Below, one piece after another: positions 35,518 through 43,402 of a DNA stretch of 64,000 nucleotides. How positions within the stretch are numbered: the stretch's first letter is position 1; each line of letters opens with the position of its first letter. The stretch comes from Streptomyces sp. NRRL B-1347 (lineage in GTDB: Bacteria; Actinomycetota; Actinomycetes; Streptomycetales; Streptomycetaceae): the NCBI RefSeq assembly GCF_000720325.1, contig NZ_JOJM01000062.1:1-64000 (forward strand), given 5' to 3'. A program made the position numbers and the translations under genes. The notes beneath the pieces were generated by a model. That model was not told where the DNA came from. It was given only the letters and a program-made list of their open reading frames with translations, and searched no databases.

Positions 35518-35583
35518 GGTGGCTGGGGCCTGGCCGAGCCGACGACCTTCTGGGCGCGGCCTCCGCCTCGACAGGGTGGCGAG
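35518..35583 (-). pseudogene. Chimeric remnant of tRNA-Phe and tRNA-Asp sequence
   Basis: 35518-35549 matches the 3' half of tRNA-Phe at 35634 onward (13 identical bases first, then a diverged T arm with one gap). 35556-35583 matches the variable-loop and anticodon part of tRNA-Asp at 26 of 28 positions. The two pieces are joined by 6 nt and together could not form a tRNA. The remnant sits next to the intact Glu-Asp-Phe cluster, so it is probably a decayed product of unequal recombination or an old integration event. Confidence 0.65.
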
Positions 35584-35600
35584 ATGGGGCGGGAAACAGT

Positions 35601-35629
35601 GAAGCCCCCGTCCGGAGGGCGGGGGCTTC
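35601..35629. terminator. Terminator of the tRNA-Glu-Asp-Phe cluster
   Basis: A 10-bp stem GAAGCCCCCG/CGGGGGCTTC has a 9-nt loop. It lies 3 nt past the 3' end of tRNA-Phe on the minus strand. Confidence 0.8.
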
Positions 35630-35632
35630 TTG

Positions 35633-35709
35633 TGGTGGCTGGGGCCGGGATCGAACCGGCGACCTATCGCTTTTCAGGCGATCGCTCGTACCAACTGAGC
35701 TACCCAGCC
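35633..35709 (-). tRNA. tRNA-Phe(GAA)
   Basis: On the minus strand: acceptor GGCTGGG/CCCAGCC, D arm GCTC/GAGC, anticodon stem ATCGC/GCGAT with loop CTGAAAA (anticodon GAA), T loop TTCGATC. Discriminator A is followed by an encoded CCA, the only one among the tRNA genes of this window. Last gene of the Glu-Asp-Phe cluster. Confidence 0.96.
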
Positions 35710-35736
35710 ACGCAGCTCGCCGAGGCGATCTGCAAG

Positions 35737-35811
35737 CGGTCCTGACGGGATTTGAACCCGCGGCCTCCACCTTGACAGGGTGGCGAGCACTCCAAACTGC
35801 TCCACAGGACC
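35737..35811 (-). tRNA. tRNA-Asp(GTC), copy 2
   Basis: The sequence is identical to the copy at 29070-29144, including discriminator G and lack of CCA. It lies 27 nt upstream of tRNA-Phe. Confidence 0.96.
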
Positions 35812-35850
35812 TTGCGTTGTGCGAGCACTAGTCTCGCACAGGGTGTTGCG

Positions 35851-35923
35851 TGCCCCCAACGGGATTCGAACCCGTGCTACCGCCTTGAAAGGGCGGCGTC
35901 CTAGGCCGCTAGACGATGAGGGC
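35851..35923 (-). tRNA. tRNA-Glu(TTC)
   Basis: On the minus strand it begins GCCCTCATCGTCTAG. The anticodon stem CCGCC/GGCGG encloses CTTTCAA with anticodon TTC. Acceptor pair 5 is a T-G wobble. First gene of the cluster; its promoter would lie between 35924 and the divergent-side gene end at 36004. CCA is not encoded. Confidence 0.96.
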
Positions 35924-36003
35924 TATCGACCCGCCTGGGCGCTTCGCAGCGCGTCGGGGACGTGAGAAGCATATGGGATGCGGGGACCTATCGCCAAAAC
36001 GGT

Positions 36004-37599
36004 TTACGGAGGAGGTCCCGGCGGGGGTGTCGACGGCTCGGCCCCGGGCTGGTTCTCCTTGGGGAGATGGCGGCTGACCTCGGCCTTCGTGAGGCCGAGC
36101 CCGCCGAGCTTGATCTCGTCCCAGGCCTGGAGCCGCTTGGTGGCGCGGTCCAGATAGAGCACGGAGGTCTCGACGGGGTCCGGGTGCTCGCCCTCGACGG
36201 CGCGCAGCCCGCTGCCGCCCGTGGAGCCCTCGATCCGCAGCCGGGTGCCCTTGTCCATGACCTCCATCTCCTGGTGGTGCAGATGCCCCGCGAGCACCAG
36301 CGGCACCGTGCCGTCCGTCTCGCGCGCGGCCACCGGGTTGTGCGCGACCGCCACGTCGACGGGGGTGCGCGCGGCAGCCTGGGCCCGCAGGGACGAGGCG
36401 AGCGTGATGCCCGCCACCTCCTCCGCCGGGTCGCCCGCCGCCTTCGTGGAGCGGTCGGGCGTGAACTGGGGGTCGCCGATGCCCGCGAACCGCAGGCCCG
36501 CGACGTCGACGGGCTTGCCGTCGTCCAGGACGTGCGTGTTCTTGAGCTTCTTCAGATAACGCTGCGTGGTCGCGGAGTCGTGGTTGCCGCGCACCCACAC
36601 ATAGGGCGCGTCGAGGTCCTCGATGGGGTCGAGGAAGGCGTTCTCAGCGGCGGTGCCGTGGTCCATGGTGTCGCCGGAGTCGACGATGACGTCGATGTCG
36701 TACTGCTCGACGAGCGAGTTCACGATCTTCCAGCTGGCCGGGTTGAGGTGGATGTCGGAGACGTGCAGGAGGCGGATCGTGGAGGGGTCCGGCTCGTACG
36801 CGGGCAGCGTCGACGTCACGTCGTACAGCTTGGTGACGTTCGTCACCAGGCGCGCCAACTCCCGCTGGTAGACGTCGAATTCGCTGACGATGTTGCGCGC
36901 GTTGCCGACCACGGATGGCGCGCTGCTGAGCAGCCCCGAGAACTTCGGCTCCAGGACCGAGCGGGGGTTCCAGGTCGCGAACGCGGCCACGCCGGACGCG
37001 GCGAGCAGGGTCAGGGCGAGGCCGCCCGCGGCGAGCGCGCGGCGGGGGCGGCGGTAGACGGCGAGGCCGAGCGCGGTGGCCCCGGCCACGACCGCGGCGC
37101 AGGAGCGCACGGCCAGGTTCAGGGTGCCGTTCGCCACGTCGGACGCCACCTCCTCCTGGAGGCCGGAGATCCGCTCGGGGTGGTCGACCAGGGCCTCGGA
37201 GCGCACCGGGTCGAGGCGGTCCACGTCGACGTCGAGGCGGATCGGCGCGGTGTGCGAGCGCAGCTCCAGGGCGCCGAGCGGCGACACGTCGATCTTCGTG
37301 CCGCCGGTGAGCGAGGGCCGCAGCGCCATTCGGGTGTCCATGGGCCCCACGGACGTACGGACGCTGCCGACGACCAGCAGGCCGAGCCAGGCGCCGAGCA
37401 CCACCACGGCGATCAGGCCGAGGGAGCGGGCGAAAGGGTGCGGCGGCTTGCCGAGCTCGGGCAGGGCACGCCGCTGACGTGCGCTTTCGCGGGCGCTCCG
37501 GTGTGCGTGCCGGAGGGTGCGGGCGCGGCCGATGAGAGCGGAGGGGGCACCGCGCAGGCTGCGCAGGTGCCGTAGAACGACCGTGACGTCGCGCCCCAT
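36004..37599 (-). CDS. Membrane metallophosphoesterase
   Basis: A 531-residue protein with a membrane-bound N-terminal half: transmembrane helices near residues 58-82, 180-200 and 210-230, with an extracytoplasmic segment between the first two. The calcineurin-like phosphoesterase domain shows LHVSDIHLNPASW, VIVDSGDTMDHG, VRGNHDSATT, AVAHNPVA and LAGHLHHQEME, which provide the two-metal site. The substrate is unknown; nucleotide or lipid phosphoesters are possible. ATG 37599 was chosen as the first start after the divergent promoter; longer frames run into the neighbouring gene. The C-terminus is a Pro-rich tail. Confidence 0.92.
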   Translation of the reverse strand: MGRDVTVVLRHLRSLRGAPSALIGRARTLRHAHRSARESARQRRALPELGKPPHPFARSLGLIAVVVLGAWLGLLVVGSVRTSVGPMDTRMALRPSLTGGTKIDVSPLGALELRSHTAPIRLDVDVDRLDPVRSEALVDHPERISGLQEEVASDVANGTLNLAVRSCAAVVAGATALGLAVYRRPRRALAAGGLALTLLAASGVAAFATWNPRSVLEPKFSGLLSSAPSVVGNARNIVSEFDVYQRELARLVTNVTKLYDVTSTLPAYEPDPSTIRLLHVSDIHLNPASWKIVNSLVEQYDIDVIVDSGDTMDHGTAAENAFLDPIEDLDAPYVWVRGNHDSATTQRYLKKLKNTHVLDDGKPVDVAGLRFAGIGDPQFTPDRSTKAAGDPAEEVAGITLASSLRAQAAARTPVDVAVAHNPVAARETDGTVPLVLAGHLHHQEMEVMDKGTRLRIEGSTGGSGLRAVEGEHPDPVETSVLYLDRATKRLQAWDEIKLGGLGLTKAEVSRHLPKENQPGAEPSTPPPGPPP

Positions 37600-37653
37600 T
37601 GGGCGCGTATGCCCATGCGGAGAGGTGGCTATGCCTGCCGGTGATCGACGGTC

Positions 37654-37659
37654 GACAAT
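37654..37659 (+). promoter_or_regulatory. -10 element of the zincin-like gene
   Basis: GACAAT lies 6 nt before the GTG at 37666, without a Shine-Dalgarno sequence. Consistent with the leaderless pattern of this window. Confidence 0.4.
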
Positions 37660-37665
37660 GGGCCT

Positions 37666-38016
37666 GTGCTGGAGATGACGCGCGAGGAGTTCGAGGAACT
37701 GGTGGCCGAGGCGCTCGACCGGATCCCGCCGGAGCTGACACGGCTCATGGACAACGTGGCGGTGTTCGTCGAGGACGAGCCGCCGAGCGACGACCCCGAG
37801 CTGCTCGGGCTCTACGAGGGCACGCCGCTGACCGACCGCGGCGAGTGGTACGCCGGGGTGCTGCCGGACCGGATCACGATCTACCGGGGGCCGACGCTGC
37901 GGATGTGCGAGTCGCGCGAGGACGTGGTGGCGGAGACGGAGATCACCGTCGTGCACGAGGTGGCGCACCACTTCGGGATCGACGACGAGCGGCTGCACGC
38001 CCTCGGGTACGGCTGA
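37666..38016 (+). CDS. Metallopeptidase-family (zincin-like, DUF1025) protein
   Basis: A small (116 residues) cytosolic protein that consists of a minimal zincin fold. The zinc motif is HEVAHHFG with H97, E98 and H101, and the following D in GIDDERL could be the third ligand. The N-terminus MTREEFEELVAEALDRIPPEL is typical of the family. Proteolytic activity has not been shown for this family as far as I know. The GTG at 37666 fits a leaderless mRNA; the ATG at 37675 is an alternative. Divergent from the metallophosphoesterase. Confidence 0.9.
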   Translation: MLEMTREEFEELVAEALDRIPPELTRLMDNVAVFVEDEPPSDDPELLGLYEGTPLTDRGEWYAGVLPDRITIYRGPTLRMCESREDVVAETEITVVHEVAHHFGIDDERLHALGYG

Positions 38017-38171
38017 GCCCGGGTCCCGGTGCGCGTCCGGCGTCCGCCCCGTACGGCCGCGTCCGTGCCGGGCGCGGGTCCTTCTTGGGGCGGCACCGCG
38101 CGTGTCCTCTTGCCGGGCGCGGGAGTTGGGCAGGGCGTCTCTCTCCCCCTGCGCCTCGGAGGTGCTCGGCC

Positions 38172-38726
38172 GTGCGCCAGTTCTACGTTTCCGTCCGATG
38201 GGCCGCGACCGTGGTGGCCGTCGCGGCGACCGCGGGCTGCATGAGCATCGGCGACGACGGGAGCGGTGCGCCCGTGCCCGGGAAGTCGGCCAAGGAGCGC
38301 GGGGGCGCGGCCGCGCCCGACGGCGGCACGGTGCTGCCCGGCGGCGAGCGCGGGCGCGGTGACGACGGCGGCCGCGACGGCGGCGACGGCAAGGGGAAGA
38401 AGGGCAAGGGCAAGCGCGGCGACAAGGACGAGGCGTCGCCTGCGGCCGACGGCGACGACGAGCCGGGCAGCAAGCCGTCGCGGGCCGGGTCCGGCACCAC
38501 CGCCGCGTCGGTCGAGCCGACGAAGAACGGGCGGCCGACGCCGACGCGCACGAAGCCGGGGCCGCGGCCCACGAAGACCACCCCCACCCCGGACCCGCCG
38601 TCGCCCGAGCCGCCCGCGCCGACGCCGGACCCGACGACCCCGGAGCCCTCGTCCTCTGCGCACGGCGAGGCGGAGGGGCCGGTCAAGGAGCAGGGGGAGC
38701 CTTCGCCGGAGGCGGGCCCGGCGTAG
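38172..38726 (+). CDS. Probable lipoprotein with low-complexity charged tail
   Basis: A 184-residue protein with a signal peptide ending in a lipobox-like ATAGC (cysteine at residue 23). The mature part is entirely low complexity: Gly/Asp/Lys-rich first (DDGGRDGGDGKGKKGKGKRG), then Pro/Thr repeats (TPTPDPPSPEPPAPTPDPTT). Such tails span the cell wall or are simply disordered. No domain is present, so the function is unknown. The GTG was chosen for GGAGG 10 nt upstream and the correct placement of the signal peptide; longer frames upstream run through the zincin gene. Confidence 0.7.
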   Translation: MRQFYVSVRWAATVVAVAATAGCMSIGDDGSGAPVPGKSAKERGGAAAPDGGTVLPGGERGRGDDGGRDGGDGKGKKGKGKRGDKDEASPAADGDDEPGSKPSRAGSGTTAASVEPTKNGRPTPTRTKPGPRPTKTTPTPDPPSPEPPAPTPDPTTPEPSSSAHGEAEGPVKEQGEPSPEAGPA

Positions 38727-38788
38727 CCCGTGGGCGGGGCCCGCGGGGCCCGCGGGGCGGCTGGGGCGCGGGGAAAGCGGCCTCCGGC

Positions 38789-38813
38789 CTCGTCCTCAAA
38801 CGCCGGACGGGCT
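38789..38813 (+). repeat. Dispersed 25-nt intergenic repeat, copy 2
   Basis: Identical over 25 nt to 28966-28990. It is preceded by CTGGGGCGCGGGGAAAG, a sequence similar to the other dispersed element at 47069 and 60509. Confidence 0.7.
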
Positions 38814-38888
38814 TGATTTCCGCGCCGTGCCGATGCCGCCCCCGAAGCATCCGCAGCCCCTCCGATGCCGGGGCTCTGGGGTGCACAT

Positions 38889-39075
38889 TTGCCAATCAGG
38901 GTGGTAGGTGCGTATGGTGGTAGATCGTTTGATCCCATTTGCCCGGCGCCGACACAGAAGAGCGCCGCGTGGCGCGTACTCTCCCTTGCCGTGGCTGACC
39001 GCATAGAGGCGGTCCATTGCGAAATCACGGAGTTGACGGGCGCGTGCCGAGACTCCGGAAGGTTTCGCATTTCGC
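38889..39075 (+). promoter_or_regulatory. Promoter and long leader of the DEAD-box helicase gene
   Basis: TTGCCA (38889-38894) and TATGGT (38913-38918) with an 18-nt spacer form a good housekeeping promoter. Transcription would start near 38925, leaving about 150 nt of leader. The leader contains a GC-rich hairpin (GGCGCCGAC...GCGCCGCGTGGCGC) and the tandem TTTCGCA TTTCGCA just before the start; GGAAGG lies 13 nt before the ATG. The long leader suggests post-transcriptional control, for example by temperature. The rest of the 349-nt gap upstream holds only the 25-nt repeat. Confidence 0.5.
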
Positions 39076-41313
39076 ATGTCCATTTCCAGTTCTGACCACG
39101 CCGTCCTGCCCGAGAACGAGTCCGCCCTCGACGCGGCCGAGGCCGTCGTCGAGGCCGCTGCGGCCGTCGAGCCCGAGGCCGTAGCGGCCGAGGTCGTCGA
39201 GGTCGCCGAGACCGTCGAGCAGGTCGTCGAGGCCGAGGCCCTTGAGGCCACCGACGCCGACACCGACGCCGACGCCGACAGCGACGCCGAGCCCGAGATC
39301 ACCTTCGGTGACCTCGGTCTGCCCGACGGCGTCGTCCGCAAGCTCGCGCGCAACGGCGTGCACACCCCCTTCCCGATCCAGGCCGCGACCATCCCGGACG
39401 CCCTGGCCGGCAAGGACATCCTCGGCCGTGGCCGCACCGGCTCCGGCAAGACCCTCTCCTTCGGTCTGCCGACCCTGGCGCGCCTCGCCGACGGCTACAC
39501 CGAGAAGAAGAAGCCCCGCGCGGTCATCCTGACCCCGACCCGCGAGCTGGCGATGCAGGTCGCCGACGCCCTCCAGCCCTACGGCGACGTCCTCGGCCTG
39601 AAGATGAAGGTCGTCTGCGGCGGTACGTCCATGGGCAACCAGATCTACGCCCTGGAGCGCGGCGTCGACATCCTCGTCGCCACGCCGGGCCGACTGCGCG
39701 ACATCATCAACCGCGGCGCCTGCTCCCTGGAGAACGTCGAGGTCGCCGTCCTCGACGAGGCCGACCAGATGTCCGACCTGGGCTTCCTGCCCGAGGTCAC
39801 CGAGCTGCTCGACCAGGTCCCGGCCGGCGGCCAGCGCATGCTGTTCTCGGCCACGATGGAGAACGAGATCTCCACGCTGGTCAAGCGCTACCTGGTCAAC
39901 CCGGTCAGCCACGAGGTCGACGCCGCCCAGGGCGCCGTCACGACCATGACGCACCACATCCTGATCGTGAAGCCCCGCGACAAGGCGCCGGTCACCGCCG
40001 CGATCGCCGCGCGCAAGGGCCGCACCATCATCTTCGTCCGCACCCAGCTGGGCGCCGACCGCATCGCGGAGCAGCTGCGCGACGCCGGTGTGAAGGCCGA
40101 CGCGCTGCACGGCGGCATGACGCAGGGCGCCCGTACGCGCACCCTCGCCGACTTCAAGGACGGCTACGTCAACGCGCTCGTCGCGACCGACGTCGCCGCC
40201 CGCGGCATCCACGTCGACGGCATCGACCTGGTCCTGAACGTGGACCCGGCCGGCGACCACAAGGACTACCTGCACCGCTCCGGCCGCACCGCCCGCGCGG
40301 GCCGCTCCGGCACGGTCGTCTCGCTGTCCCTGCCGCACCAGCGCCGCCAGATCTTCCGCCTCATGGAGGACGCGGGCGTCGACGCCTCGCGTCACGTCAT
40401 CAACGGCGGCGGCGCCTTCGACCCGGAGGTCGCCGAGATCACCGGCGCCCGCTCCATGACCGAGGTGCAGGCCGACTCCGCCAGCCAGGCCGCGAGCCAG
40501 GCCGAGCGCGAGGTGCAGGGCCTGACCAAGGAGCTGGAGCGCGCCCAGCGCCGCGCCGCCGAGCTGCGCGACGAGGCCGACCGCCTCACCGCGCGGGCCG
40601 CGCGCGAGCGGGGCGAGGACCCGGCGGAGGCGCTCGCCGCCGCTGCCGCGGAGACCGCCGCCGAGGCGGCCTCGGCCGAGGCCGAGCCGGTCGCCCTGCC
40701 GGAGCAGACGGACCAGCCGCAGGCCGAGCGCACCGAGGGCGACCGCCCGTCGTACGACCGTCGCCCGGCCCGTGACGACCGTGGTGGCCGTTCCTTCGAG
40801 CGTCGTGACGACCGTGGTGGTTTCCAGCGTCGTGACGACCGCCGTGACGACCGTGGTGGCCGTTCCTTCGACCGTGACCGTCGTGACGACCGTGGTGGCC
40901 GTTCCTTCGAGCGTCGTGACGACCGTGGTGGTTTCCAGCGTCGTGACGACCGTGGTGACCGTGGTGGTTTCCAGCGTCGTGACGACCGCCGTGACGACCG
41001 TGGTGGCCGTTCCTTCGACCGCGACCGTCGTGACGACCGTGGTGGCCGTTCCTTCGAGCGCCGCGACGACCGCGGTGGCTTCCAGCGCCGTGACGACCGT
41101 GGCGGCTTCCAGCGCCGCGACGAGCGTCCGTCCGGCCACCGGGGCAGCGACCGTCCGTTCAACCGCGACCGCCGCGACGACCGCCCCGCCGGTGGCGGCT
41201 ACCGCTCCGGCGGCCACGACCGTCCGTCGTACAACCGCCGTGACGACCACCGCTCCGGTGGCTCCTCCTTCGGCCGCCGCGACGACAAGCCGCGCTGGAA
41301 GCGCAACGGCTGA
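39076..41313 (+). CDS. DEAD-box RNA helicase with RDDRGG-rich tail
   Basis: A 745-residue RNA helicase. The first 70 residues are an acidic Ala/Glu/Val-rich extension. The core starts with the Q motif (FGDLGLPDGVVRKLARNGVHTPFPIQ), then Walker A GRGRTGSGKT, PTRELAMQ, DEAD at about 227-230, SATM, ATDVAARGIHVDGIDLV and HRSGRTARAGRSG. A coiled-coil-like segment near 480-530 and an acidic linker follow. The last 180 residues are Arg/Asp/Gly repeats with RDDRGGFQRRDDRGG and RDDRGGRSFERRDD units, probably an RNA-binding, phase-separating tail like that of CsdA-type helicases. Role: unwinding of structured RNA, likely in cold or stress. Strong terminator 43 nt downstream. Confidence 0.95.
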   Translation: MSISSSDHAVLPENESALDAAEAVVEAAAAVEPEAVAAEVVEVAETVEQVVEAEALEATDADTDADADSDAEPEITFGDLGLPDGVVRKLARNGVHTPFPIQAATIPDALAGKDILGRGRTGSGKTLSFGLPTLARLADGYTEKKKPRAVILTPTRELAMQVADALQPYGDVLGLKMKVVCGGTSMGNQIYALERGVDILVATPGRLRDIINRGACSLENVEVAVLDEADQMSDLGFLPEVTELLDQVPAGGQRMLFSATMENEISTLVKRYLVNPVSHEVDAAQGAVTTMTHHILIVKPRDKAPVTAAIAARKGRTIIFVRTQLGADRIAEQLRDAGVKADALHGGMTQGARTRTLADFKDGYVNALVATDVAARGIHVDGIDLVLNVDPAGDHKDYLHRSGRTARAGRSGTVVSLSLPHQRRQIFRLMEDAGVDASRHVINGGGAFDPEVAEITGARSMTEVQADSASQAASQAEREVQGLTKELERAQRRAAELRDEADRLTARAARERGEDPAEALAAAAAETAAEAASAEAEPVALPEQTDQPQAERTEGDRPSYDRRPARDDRGGRSFERRDDRGGFQRRDDRRDDRGGRSFDRDRRDDRGGRSFERRDDRGGFQRRDDRGDRGGFQRRDDRRDDRGGRSFDRDRRDDRGGRSFERRDDRGGFQRRDDRGGFQRRDERPSGHRGSDRPFNRDRRDDRPAGGGYRSGGHDRPSYNRRDDHRSGGSSFGRRDDKPRWKRNG
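40770..41180 (+). repeat. Coding repeats in the helicase tail
   Basis: Many near-identical copies of a 15-21 nt unit (CGTGACGACCGTGGTGGCCG and TTCCAGCGTCGTGACGACCG). Copies in the first part use CGT/GGT codons and those in the last part CGC/GGC, which shows that the array grew by recent local duplication. Expect length differences between strains. Confidence 0.85.
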
Positions 41314-41356
41314 CACACGGTCCGGCACGCAGCCGAGAGCTGCTGGCCGATAGCCA

Positions 41357-41394
41357 ACGAAAGCGGGCACATCCTCGGATGTGCCCGCTTTCGT
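41357..41394 (+). terminator. Terminator of the helicase gene
   Basis: An 18-bp perfect stem (ACGAAAGCGGGCACATCC with its complement) with a minimal loop ends in TTTCGT. It lies 43 nt past the stop codon. Confidence 0.9.
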
Positions 41395-41494
41395 ACGCGG
41401 ATCGAGCAACCGCCGCGGCCGCGCCGTCGATACCCGATCGGACTGCGGGGCCCGGCGGGCTATGCTCATGGGTGCGCCGACATCGCGTCGGCGA

Positions 41495-41567
41495 GGACCG
41501 TTAGCTCAATTGGCAGAGCAGTGGACTTTTAATCCATTGGTTGTGGGTTCGAGTCCCACACGGTCTA
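41495..41567 (+). tRNA. tRNA-Lys(TTT)
   Basis: The plus-strand gene starts GGACCGTTAGCTCAATTGG. The anticodon stem TGGA/TCCA encloses CTTTTAA (anticodon TTT), and the T arm reads TGTGGGTTCGAGTCCCACA. The first acceptor pair is G-T. CCA is not encoded. A long TTCG-loop hairpin 37 nt downstream is its probable terminator. Confidence 0.96.
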
Positions 41568-41604
41568 CCGGAAGCGGGACAGGGAGACCCTCTCTGACCT
41601 GCCG

Positions 41605-41644
41605 CGCGGCGCCCGGGGCCACTTCGGTGGGCCCGGGCGCCGCG
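41605..41644. terminator. TTCG-tetraloop terminator after tRNA-Lys
   Basis: An 18-bp stem with a single mismatch has an exceptionally stable TTCG tetraloop and is followed by TCGTTT. It lies between tRNA-Lys and the convergent acetyltransferase gene and can serve both. Confidence 0.85.
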
Positions 41645-41682
41645 TCGTTTCCCGCGGGTGCGGGGGCGGGGGCGGGGCGTGC

Positions 41683-42564
41683 CTACAGGTCGAGTTGGTA
41701 CTCATGGGCGGTGTGCGTCGGCAGGTAGCCGAGTTCGTCGTTGACGCGCCGCATGTGCGGGTTGTTGTCGGCGGTGTCGGTCAGCAGGCCGCCGAGTCCG
41801 GGGTGGTGCGCGCGGGCCCGGAGGATCGAGGCGGCCTTCATGCGGCGGGCGAGGCCGTGGCCGCGGTGTTCGGGCAGGACCGCGGTGCCGTAGTGCTGGC
41901 CGTCGCCCGTTCCGCTGCCGGGGACGACGAGTTCGGTGAAGCCGACGACGGAGCCGTCCGCCCGGTCGACGGCCGCCACGGTGTGCAGGAGGTCCCCGCG
42001 CGCGGCCACGGCGGCGGCCGCCGCCCGCACCCGGTCGAGGTCCCAGACCACCGTGCCGTGGTCGACGGTGCCCATCGGCATGTCGTCCATGGCCCGGCGC
42101 GACGCCACGAAGGTGTCGGCGAGTTCGTCGGGCACCGTTCCCTCCCAGGCCGTCAGCCGGTAGGCGGCGTGGGGTGCTTCGGCGGTCGCGGTGAGCGCGG
42201 GGAGGTCGGCGTCGGCAAGGGGCAGCCGGGCGTAGATGAGGGCAAGCGCCGGGCGGAAGTCCTTCGCGGCCAGGAAGGAAGCGCCGGGGGAGCGCGCCTC
42301 GGCCTGGGCGATGACGCTGCGCCGGCCGTCGTCGCGGGCGGCGGCGACGGCCGCGTCGAGCAGCAGGGACCCCACCTGGCGGCGCCGTTCGGCGGGATGG
42401 ACCTGGACGTCCAGTTCGGCGAGATGGCGCTGGCCCTCCTTGGCGAACAGGCGCAGGAAGGCGCGTCCGACGGGGTTGCCGTCGGGGTCCGAGGCCAGCC
42501 AGACGAGGCGGCGGCCCGCGGAGTTCTCCTCGGCGTCGGTCAGGGCGGTGATGCGCAGGGACAA
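41683..42564 (-). CDS. Double-domain GNAT acetyltransferase
   Basis: A 293-residue cytosolic protein with two GNAT folds. The N-terminal copy contains VQVHPAERRRQVGSLLLDAA, the C-terminal copy TAVLPEHRGHGLARRMKAA; both fit motif A of acetyl-CoA binding (Q/RxxGxG/A), the second copy being more canonical. The C-terminus has DNNPHMRRVNDELGY, the usual motif B. MshD-like and other double-GNAT enzymes share this layout, but the substrate here is unknown. Starts with ATG 42564; the VOC-cupin gene lies 49 nt upstream on the same strand, so both may form an operon. Confidence 0.9.
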   Translation of the reverse strand: MSLRITALTDAEENSAGRRLVWLASDPDGNPVGRAFLRLFAKEGQRHLAELDVQVHPAERRRQVGSLLLDAAVAAARDDGRRSVIAQAEARSPGASFLAAKDFRPALALIYARLPLADADLPALTATAEAPHAAYRLTAWEGTVPDELADTFVASRRAMDDMPMGTVDHGTVVWDLDRVRAAAAAVAARGDLLHTVAAVDRADGSVVGFTELVVPGSGTGDGQHYGTAVLPEHRGHGLARRMKAASILRARAHHPGLGGLLTDTADNNPHMRRVNDELGYLPTHTAHEYQLDL

Positions 42565-42613
42565 GCTGGCTCCGTCATGAGAGGGCGGGTCGGGGGGAGG
42601 GGCGGAAGGGCCG

Positions 42614-43402
42614 TTACTGGGCCCAGGGCAGGGCCCGGGTGCCCTCGGTGCCGGGCACGGAGGCCACGCCGTCCGCGCGCATCGCGACGTGCGCCTCGGC
42701 CGCCTGCGGGGCGTGGACCTGGCGGAGCACGTCCGGCGGCAGGACGAAGGTCTGCCCGGCCGTGACCTTCTCGGTGCGGCCCGCGCAGGTGACGTCGAGG
42801 GCGCCGGCGGTCACCGTCCAGACCTGCTCGCGGCTGACGGCGTGCTCGGGGCCGGTCCGGCCCGCCGCCATCGCGACGGTCCAGGTGCTGAGTTCCGTGC
42901 CGCCCCGGCTGGGGGCGGCCAGGCCGGTCATGCGGGCGTTCGGGGACTCGGTGACGTTGTCCTCGGTGGGGCTGATCACGCGCAGGGCGGGCTGCTCGGG
43001 CTCCTCGTCCCGCGCGGGCTCCTCAGGGGCGGCCCACTCGACGAACTGGACGACGATCCCGTTCGGGTCCGTGAGCTGGAACAGCCGCTCGCCCCAGGGC
43101 TCTTCGCGCAGCGGCATGGTGATCGGGGCGCCCGCCGCGCGGAGCCGCTGCTCCTCGGCCTCGATGCCGGTGACGGTGAGCGCGAGGATCAGGCCCGTGG
43201 CCCGCTGGTCGCGCTGCTCGGGCGGGAGGACCTCGGTGCCGCGGCGCAGCAGCACGACGTCGGCGGCGGCGTCGTCGCGGGTCAGGGACGCGAAGCCGTC
43301 GGCGGCCATGGCGACCTGGTAGCCGAGGTGGGTGCGGAAGAAGTCGAGGGAGGCGTCCACGTCGTCGACGGTGAGGGAGAGGGTGGAGGTGGTGACGCGC
43401 AA
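42614..43402 (-). CDS. VOC (glyoxalase-like) domain fused to a cupin
   Basis: A 262-residue fusion. The N-terminal half is a VOC domain: TLSLTVDDVDASLDFFRTHLGYQV, a bleomycin-resistance/glyoxalase pattern ending in QLTDPNGIVVQFVEW. The C-terminal half (about 165-262) is a cupin with SREQVWTVTAGALDV and GQTFVLPPDVLRQVHAPQAAEAHVAM. The TTG at 43402 is the start: AGGAG lies 5 nt upstream and the VOC domain begins immediately. It is divergent from a TetR gene, and the spacer holds a palindrome, so it is the likely target of that regulator. Detoxification of a reactive electrophile is a plausible but unproven role. Confidence 0.85.
   Translation of the reverse strand: MRVTTSTLSLTVDDVDASLDFFRTHLGYQVAMAADGFASLTRDDAAADVVLLRRGTEVLPPEQRDQRATGLILALTVTGIEAEEQRLRAAGAPITMPLREEPWGERLFQLTDPNGIVVQFVEWAAPEEPARDEEPEQPALRVISPTEDNVTESPNARMTGLAAPSRGGTELSTWTVAMAAGRTGPEHAVSREQVWTVTAGALDVTCAGRTEKVTAGQTFVLPPDVLRQVHAPQAAEAHVAMRADGVASVPGTEGTRALPWAQ

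Noticed and set aside
36004..37998. Longer start for the metallophosphoesterase (664 codons)
   Set aside because: The extension would overlap the divergent zincin-like gene, which has its own HExxH motif and promoter signal.
40770..41180. Regular repeats considered as a CRISPR array
   Set aside because: Units are contiguous without unique spacers, are in frame with the helicase gene and encode a consistent amino acid pattern.
39025..41469. 814-codon minus-strand frame and Val/Thr-rich plus-strand frame in the DEAD-box helicase region
   Set aside because: The repetitive composition (TTVVTTV) reflects out-of-frame reading of the RDDRGG repeats.
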